Assembly (NCBI GenBank): GCA_014898425.1
Contig: RCSZ01000008.1
Location: 2,442,001 to 2,506,000, forward strand
Length of the DNA: 64,000 nt
Source: Botryotinia globosa
Taxonomy: Eukaryota; Ascomycota; Leotiomycetes; Helotiales; Sclerotiniaceae
Reading direction: 5' to 3'
The notes beneath the pieces are model-generated. The model was given only the letters and a program-made list of their open reading frames with translations. It searched no databases and was not told the DNA's origin. Shown here piece after piece: positions 56,900-64,000 of this stretch (positions are counted from its first letter, which is position 1; every line of letters starts with the position of its first letter). The position numbers were made by a program, and so were the translations under genes.

Positions 56900-57668
56900 A
56901 AACTATAATATTAATTATTATTTTAAGAATTTTATTAATAATCAATATTAATAATAACTTTAATTCTAATTATTATTTTAAGGATTTTATTAGTAATTAG
57001 TATTAATGGTGATTACAATTCTAAAAAGAGTAATGATTTAATCAAAAACATTCTAATTGGTTATTATTTCTTTTAGCTTTAATTTAAAGCTTTTTAAAAA
57101 TCTGAAAAAAGAAATTAATAGAAATTCAATTGAATAATATTTATTCGAAATTAGAATTCGAAAAGTTTTTATATTAGGGTTTCTGTATTGAATTAAAATA
57201 ACTTTAATTTTGAAGAGGTTGAAAAAAAGCTATAGTAATTTTTGAAGGTAGGAGGGTAGTAATTAATAAAAAAGTATTAAAAGTTATTAATTAGTTATTA
57301 CCTTTTCTGATTTCAATTTAGGGTTTTTCAAAAATCTGAAAAAAAAAATTAATATAAATTTAATTGAACTTTTAATATATGAAATTAGAATTTTGAAATT
57401 ATTTATATTAAAGCTTTTATATCGAATTGAAATAATTCTAATTTTGAAAAGATTAAAAAAACTATAATAATTTATAAAAAATAAAGGGATAGTAATCAAC
57501 AAAAAAGTATTAAAAGTTATCAATTAATCATTATTTTTTTTGATTTCAATTTAAAGCTTTTCAAAAATTTGAAAAAAAAATTTAATATAAATTCAATTAA
57601 ATTTTTGATATATAAAATTAGAATTTCGAAATTATTTATATTAAAATTTCTATATCAAATTGAAATAA
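56900..57668. repeat. Satellite-like repeat array, block 2
   Basis: Same unit as block 1 (AAAAATCTGAAAAAAGAAATTAA and AATTCAATTGAAT), with comparable points at about 57123, 57357 and 57591, that is 234 bp apart. It is more AT-rich than block 1. Confidence 0.7.
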
Positions 57669-57736
57669 CCTTAATACTTTATTAACTAATATTATTAGTT
57701 TTATTAGTATTATAAAATATTTAGGGTTTTTAGGAT

Positions 57737-57772
<36 letters not shown>

Positions 57773-58610
57773 CTAAAAAAAATTTAGGATTTAATAGTAT
57801 TTTTATTTTTTTATTAGTATTATTCTTTATTAAATTCTATTTTTAGAATTTTAATTGATATTATAGAATATTCCGCTTAATATTAAAACTAATTTATTAA
57901 AACCAACTTTTTTAAACTTTTCAAAAAAAACTGAATTGATTGATATAATTCTTATTCAAATCAGATTTAGTTTGTTTTTGATTTAGAAAAATATAATTTC
58001 TTTTATTTTTATAAAATCTTTAATTTAATATAAAAACTTAAATATTAGAAATTTTAAAAAATATATAATATATTATTATAAATAGAATTTAAAACTGAAT
58101 ATTTTAGTATACTTTTTATTATAAATATATACAATTTCATTTTTTATTTTCTAATTTTATTAATATTATTAAAATCCAATTAATATTACAAAATATCTTA
58201 TATAATAATAAAGCTAGTAATATAAGAATAATATTTTTGAAATTTTTAAAGAATTTCAAATTATATAATATTTTTAAATTTTTCAAAAACTTAAATTTGA
58301 TAATTGAATATAAAATCATATAATATTTATATAATATCAATTTAAATTTGAATCTTATAAAAATAATATTAGTAATATTAGTATTATTAGTAATATTAGT
58401 ATTATTAATATTATTAGTATTATTAGTATTATTAGTATTATTAGTATTATTAGTATTATTAGTATTATTAGTATTATTAGTATTATTAGTATTATTAGTA
58501 TTATTAGTATTATTAGTATTATTAGTATTATTAGTATTATTAGTATTATTAGTATTATTAGTATTATTAGTATTATTAGTATTATTAGTATTATTAGTAT
58601 TATTATTATT
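57668..58610. repeat. Duplicated segment, heavily RIP-like mutated copy
   Basis: Partner of 55318-56190. Nearly all C and G residues of the partner are T and A here. The order of motifs, the TA run (about 57740-57768) and the terminal 9-bp array are retained. Confidence 0.8.
58362..58606. repeat. 9-bp tandem repeat (AGTATTATT)n, array 2
   Basis: About 25 units, longer than array 1. It gives a spurious Leu-Val-Leu-Leu open frame on the plus strand. Confidence 0.9.
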
Positions 58611-58934
58611 AAAAAGAAAAAGAAAATAATAAATATTAATGAATAAAAATAAGAATTAAAATAAGAATATTAATAAGAATATTAATAAGAATATTAATAA
58701 GAAAAATACTAAGAAAAAGAATATTAATAAGAAAATTATTAATAAAAATAAGAATACTAATAAGAAAATCAATAAGAAGAAGAAAAATAATAATAATAAA
58801 AATAATAATAATAAGAAAAAGAAAAATAAGAAGAATAAATAGAAAAAACATATAAAGAAAAAGAATATAAAAAAACAAATTATTAATAAAAATATTGATA
58901 AGAATATCGAAAAGAATGATAATAAGAAAAATAA

Positions 58935-59075
58935 AAATGAATAAATAAGAAGAATATAAATAAGAAGAATATAAATAAGAAGAATATAAATAAGAAGAAT
59001 ATAAATAAGAAGAATATAAATAAGAAGAATATAAATAAGAAGAATATAAATAAGAAGAATATAAATAAGAAAAAC
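58935..59075. repeat. 15-bp tandem repeat (AAATAAGAAGAATAT)n
   Basis: About nine near-perfect units in a purine-rich tract (58620-59350) of AATAAGAA-type sequence. The spurious minus-strand frame repeats Phe-Leu-Phe-Ile-Phe. Confidence 0.9.
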
Positions 59076-59559
59076 AAGAATAAGGAGAATAATAATAATA
59101 AAGAAAAGAAAAATAATGATAAGAATTAGAATAATATTAATAATAATATTAATAAGAATATGAAGAAAAATATAAATAAGAAAAATATTAAAAAAAATTA
59201 AAATAATATTAATAATAATAAGAAAATAATTAATAAAAATATTATTAATAATAACTTATTTATTAGAAATTTAGAAAATATAATTATTATTCAAAAGAAA
59301 AAAAAGAATTAAATAGAAATATTAGAATAAACTTAAAGAAATAAAAGAAAATAAAATCAAAAGAAGAAATAAATTAAGTTTATTTAGGAAGATAGATTTA
59401 TTTTCAAAAAAAGGAAGGTAGATTGAAACTCGAAAGGAGGAAGAAAGATAAACTAAGTTTATTTAGGAAGATAGATTTATTTCTAAAAAAAGAAAGGCAG
59501 ATGAACTAAACCTATTTAGAAAAGCATATTTATTTTCAAAAAAAGAAAAGCAGATTAAA

Positions 59560-60350
59560 ATCCTAATTATTATTCCAAGGATTTTTTTGATGGTTAGTAC
59601 TAATAATAATCCCAATTCTAAAAAAAGTAATAACTCATGCAAAAAATCATCATTTGATTATTATTTCTCTACACTTCAATTCTAAGCTTTTTAAAAATCT
59701 AAAAAAAAAATAAATAAAGATTTAATTGAATTTTCTTTACATAAATCCAGATTTTTGATATTTTCAATATTGATTAATCTATAAAGATAACCCTAAAACT
59801 TGAAATTAAAAAGATTCAAAAAAAACTATAATAATTTTCGAAATTAAAAAGTAATAACCCACAAAATAAATAAAATTGATTATCATTTTTTTACACTTCA
59901 ATTTTAAGCTTTTCGAAAATCTGAAAAAAGAAATAAATAAAGATTCAATTGAATTTTTTATATATAAAATTAGATTTTCGATATATTCAATAATAATAAA
60001 TCTATAAAACTAACCCTAAAATCTAGTTTTAATAAAATTAAAGAAAAACTATAATAATTTTCGAAATCAAAAAGTAATAATCTACAAAATAAATAAAATT
60101 GATCACTACCTTTCTATATTTCAAATCTAGATTTTTCGAAAATCTGAAAAAAGAAAAGAATAAAGAATCAATTGAATTTTTTATATATAAAATTAGATTT
60201 TCGATATATTTAATAATAATGGATTTATAGAATTAACCCTAAAACCTAGTTTTAATAAAGTTGAAAAAAAACTATAATAATTTCAAAAACAAAAGATAAT
60301 AACCCATAAAATAAATAAAATTAGTTATTATTTTGAATTCAATAAAAAAT
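59560..60350. repeat. Satellite-like repeat array, block 3
   Basis: Units with matching points near 59720, 59943 and 60165 are spaced 222-223 bp apart. They share TTTTCGAAAATCTGAAAAAAG and GATTCAATTGAATTTT with blocks 1 and 2. Confidence 0.7.
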
Positions 60351-60599
60351 AATAAATTGAATAAAATTTCTTAATATTCTAAAAGTTATTTTAATCAATA
60401 TTTCGAATATCAAAAATAAATTTAAATTATCTTTCAAATTAATCGTTCTATACTAATAACCCTAAAACTTGAATTTGAAAAAATATAAATAATAATAACC
60501 CAACAAAAAGAAATATAAAATAATTAAATTATATAATCAAAAATTTAATACTAATAGAAATACTACTAATTAGAATATTAAAAAGAAAAAATATTAATA

Positions 60600-61080
60600 A
60601 AAATATTAAAAGATATATATTGAAAGATTTTTAATAAAATATTAGGGTTTTGAGAAAATAATATTGAAAGATTTATAAAAGAATATTAATATTTTCAAAG
60701 AATAATATTAAATTATATCGAAAGATTTTTAATGAAATATTAATATTTTGAAAGAATGATATTGAAATATATTGAAAGAATTTTAATAAAATATTAGTAT
60801 TTTTAAAGAATAATATTAAAAGATTTATAAAAGAATATTAGTATTTCGAGAAAATAATATTGAAAGATTATATATTAAAAGAATATATATTGGAAGATTT
60901 TATATTGAAAGACTTTTAATGAAATATTAGTCTTTTGAGAGAATAGTATTAAAATATATTAAAAGATTATATATTGAAAGATTTATTAAAAGATTATATA
61001 TTGAAAGATTTATTAAAAGATTTATTAAAAGATTATATATTGAAAGATTTATTAAAAGATTATATATTGAAAGATACTAG
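60600..61080. repeat. ATTGAAAGATT-type tandem repeats
   Basis: Irregular repeats of TATATTGAAAGATTTATTAAAAGAT (shortened forms included); the last 120 bp are a fairly regular array of about 25-37 bp units. Confidence 0.65.
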
Positions 61081-61089
61081 TGAGCTTTA

Positions 61090-61880
61090 TCCCAATAATA
61101 TTTTAATATAAATCTATTTATAAATTTAAAGTTTTAGGTGGGTTTTATTATAGATTTTATTATAAATCTTAAAGTTTATAAACAATTATTAATGAATAAA
61201 TATTAATAAATTAAATTAATAAATTAAAATCGATAAGCTAAATCCAATAAACTTCAATTTAATAATTATAAATTATATAAACCTAATATATAGATTTTAT
61301 ATATCTATAAATAGATTATCAAAAGCTAATAATATTAATATTAATTTGTATATTAAATAATTTATTGGAAAATATTTTTTTAATCGAAATCTATTGTATA
61401 TAGAATTTCGATTAATAAAAAGTTTATAAATATATAATAAAGATAATTTGAAAAACATTTAATATAAAGTGATTCTAATATTAATATTTTTTAAATTTGT
61501 TTTTATTAATATAAATTTTGGGTATTATATATTCTAGATTTTTATAACCTATAAATTCTATTATTGAAAACTAGAATTCTTTTATATATAAATAAGTATA
61601 TATAAAATTAATATAATTAATATTTAGATCTTAATAATCTATAAACTTTATTATTGAAAACTAGAATCCTTTTATATATAAATAAGTATATATAAAATTA
61701 ATATAATTAATATATAAAGCTAATAAAAGATTTTAAATACTATTATATAAAAATTCATTTAATAACTTTTTAATTAGAATTCTAATATTATAATATAATA
61801 TAAAAATTTTATAGATTAAAAAAACTCTATTCAATTCTAATGATATAATATTATAATTTAATATTTAGAGATTTTATATA
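61090..61880. other. AT-rich DNA without gene
   Basis: Contains repeated TTATATATAAATAAGTATATATAAA blocks (near 61590, 61670; again at 62830 and 63220), suggesting further duplications. Nothing codes. Confidence 0.5.
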
Positions 61881-62790
61881 TTAGTATTTGAGGTTTTTTA
61901 TTTTTAATATTGGGAACTCTAATTTTATTATTTTAAAAACTTAGCTTTTTGATATTGGAGCTTTAATTTTATTATTTTGGGGATTTAGCTTTTTGATATT
62001 GAAGGCTTTAATTTTATTATTTTAAAGACTTAGCTTTTTGATATTAAAACTCTAATTTTATTATTTCGAAAACTTAGCTTTTTGATATTAGAAGCTCTAA
62101 TTTTATTATTTCGGGGGTTTAGCTTTTTGGTATTAAAGGCTTTAATTTTATTATTTTAGGGGTTTTTATTTTTAATATTGGGGGCTTTTATTTTATTATT
62201 TTCGAAGGCTTTTATTTTTAATATTAAAGACTTTTATTTTATTATTTTAGGAACTCTTATTTTTAATATTGGGGTTTTTATTTTATTATTTCGGGGACTC
62301 TTATTTTTAATATTAGGGGTTTTTATTTTATTATTTTGGGGGCTTTTATTTTAATATTTTGAGAGCTCTTATTTTTGATATTAGAGATTTAGCTTTTTGA
62401 TATTCAAAGCTTTAATTTTATTATTTCGGGGCTCTAACTTTATTATATCGGGGGTTTTTATTTTTGATATTAGGGATTCTAATTCTATTATTTTGGGAGC
62501 TTAGTTTTTTGATATTTGAAGGCTTTTATTTTTGATATTAGAAACTTTTATTTTTGATATTAAAGGTTTTTATTTTTAATATTGAGGGTTCTAATTTTAT
62601 TATTTTAGAGATTTAGCTTTTTGATATTCGGAGACTCTTATTTTTGATATTAAAGGCTTTTATTTTTGATATTAAAGACTTTTATTTCATTATTTTCGAA
62701 ATTCTTATTTTTAATATTTGGAGCTTTTATTTCATTATTTCAAGAACTCTTATTTTTGATTTTCGGGGTTCTTATATTTAATCTTTTAAG
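61880..62790. repeat. Array of about 45-60 bp units with TTAGCTTTTTGATATT
   Basis: At least eight units contain AGCTTTTTGATATT followed by CTTTAATTTTATTATTT and a variable short GGGG/AAAA spacer. The spacer shows G-to-A differences between units, again transition-type. It is the inverted form of the array at 56.6 kb. Confidence 0.7.
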
Positions 62791-63690
62791 TCTTAATAGC
62801 CTATAAACTCTATTATTGAAAACTAGAATACTTTTATATATAAATAAGTATATATAAAATTAATATAGCTTATATATAAAATATTAAAATTAATTTATTT
62901 AAAAGATTAGAATATTATAATACAAGAATTCACTCTATAGCTTTTCAATTAAAATTCTAATATTTTAATATAATATATTCTAATATTATATTTTGATATT
63001 AAAATTTTATAAATTAAAAAAGCTCTATTCAATTATAATAATATAATATTATAGTATAATATATAAAGAGTTTTTATTTTTGAATTTTAAAAACTTTGAT
63101 TTAATATCTAAAAACTTTTTATTTGATATTTCAAAGCTTTTAATATTGATTTTAAAAACCTTTATTTTGATATTTAAAAGCTTAATAGCCTATAAACCTT
63201 AATATTGAAAATTAGAATTCTTTTATATATAAATAAACATATATAAATTTAATTTAGTTATTATATATAATAGATTCTAAGGTTTATTCATATTAGGAAT
63301 TTTATTTCAAATTTAGAAATTTATATTTTGAATTACAAGAAATTTTAATTTAATATTGAGGGCTTTTTTATTTGATTTTAGAAATTTATTATTTAAATTT
63401 GAAAGTTTTTAATATTCATTTATATTAAACATTGATAATTCAAAATAAGAGGATTAAAATATTAATATTGAAATTATAATATTGAGGAATAATTTATAAA
63501 ATATAAGTTTTATATAGTATTCAAATGCTAAGATTTCAATATATTATATATAATAATATTATATTCATTTTAAATATTAAATATTCAAATATTTTATATT
63601 ATAATATAAAGAAAATTAAGAAATTTATAGAAAATATTATATTTATATATTAGAATGTTTTGAAAATATTAATATAGTTTTTAATATATT
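62790..63690. other. AT-rich DNA without gene
   Basis: Further TTTATATATAAATAAGTATATAT blocks and no frame of credible composition. Confidence 0.5.
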
Positions 63691-63699
63691 ATATTATAA

Positions 63700-64000
63700 T
63701 AATTTCTAATTATTATTCCAAGGATTTTATTAATGGTTAGCACTAATAATAACCCCAACCCTAAGAGAGGTAATGACCCAGCCAAAAACGCTTCAATTAA
63801 TTATTACCTCTCCTAGCTTCAATTTAAAGCTTTTCGAAAATCTGAAAAAAGAAATAAATAGAGATTCAATTGAATTTTTTATATATAAACTTAGAATTTC
63901 GAAATCTTTTATATTAAAGCTTTTATATTGAATTGAAATAACCCTAATTTTGAAGAGGTTGAAAAAAAGCTATAATAATTTATAAAAAACAAAGGGATGG
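63700..64000. repeat. Satellite-like repeat array, block 4, runs off the window
   Basis: Retains more G and C than blocks 2 and 3 (GGTTAGCACTAATAATAACC, CCCTAAGAGAGGTAATGACC) and then the usual GATTCAATTGAATTTT. The array probably continues beyond the window. Confidence 0.65.

Noticed and set aside
55781..58340. Pair of similar 67-codon frames at 55781-55984 and 58137-58340
   Set aside because: The similarity comes from the duplicated repeat segment; stops and low complexity around them argue against a gene.
58348..58629. Hydrophobic Leu-Val-Leu frame resembling a membrane helix
   Set aside because: Produced by the 9-bp AGTATTATT array.
58636..59077. Minus-strand Phe/Leu/Ile-rich frames
   Set aside because: Translations of purine-rich AATAAGAA-type and 15-bp repeats without complexity.
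60600..61080. Telomere-like or subtelomeric repeat
   Set aside because: Units are ATTGAAAGATT-type, not TTAGGG; scattered TTTAGGG strings elsewhere in the AT-rich part are isolated.

Overview
The window comes from a filamentous ascomycete (Pezizomycotina). Coding genes carry short GT-AG introns of about 50-90 nt, gene families typical of these fungi are present (CSC1/DUF221 channel, fungal arylsulfotransferase, UstYa-like DUF3328 oxidases), and the gene-bearing part is sharply separated from very AT-rich, repeat-filled blocks that look like products of repeat-induced point mutation (RIP). A helotialean (Leotiomycetes, Sclerotinia/Botrytis-like) source is my best guess, but it is inference only.

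Region 1 (1-25 kb) is ordinary gene-bearing DNA: the 5' part of a TatD nuclease (-), a 1,326-residue coiled-coil protein (-), a possible small membrane protein beside a 9-bp minisatellite, an arylsulfotransferase (-), a short-chain dehydrogenase (+), a broken FAD-linked (BBE-type) oxidase (+), a nitrilase (+), a CSC1/DUF221 channel (+), a beta-carbonic anhydrase (-) and a methyltransferase-like protein (+). A 392-bp non-autonomous hAT-type element with 8-bp target duplications lies at 23.3 kb.

Region 2 (26-30 kb) holds two more dead genes: a PAQR/hemolysin-III membrane protein (+) and a secreted type-B carboxylesterase (-). One intron of the esterase carries a second hAT-type foldback element (449 bp, 18-bp perfect TIR, 8-bp TSD). 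Most of the nonsense codons in the three pseudogenes can be explained by C-to-T changes (CGA to TGA, CAA to TAA).

Region 3 (31-51 kb) is the most interesting. After a SURF4/Erv29 cargo receptor, a small cysteine-rich secreted protein and an EamA-type transporter come six genes, interrupted by an AT-rich block, whose products all have one N-terminal membrane anchor and two HxxHC motifs. Four are UstYa-like (DUF3328), at 35.4, 38.1, 41.1 and 49.9 kb. Two belong to a companion family with a Gly-Cys-x-Phe-Asp box (36.9 and 39.6 kb). UstYa-like proteins are the oxidative cyclases of fungal dikaritin RiPPs (ustiloxin, phomopsin and similar). I find no precursor peptide, tyrosinase or methyltransferase close by, so this is either a fragment of a RiPP cluster or an undescribed oxidase-rich pathway. 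Shared promoter motifs and a conserved 31-nt exon around the first HxxHC motif suggest duplication within the locus.

Region 4 (43-47.2 kb and 51-64 kb) is AT-rich, with no credible intact gene. It contains long foldback elements, a roughly 230-bp satellite-like repeat, a duplicated segment whose copies differ mainly by transitions, many microsatellites, and short GC-rich palindromes that stand out in the AT-rich background.
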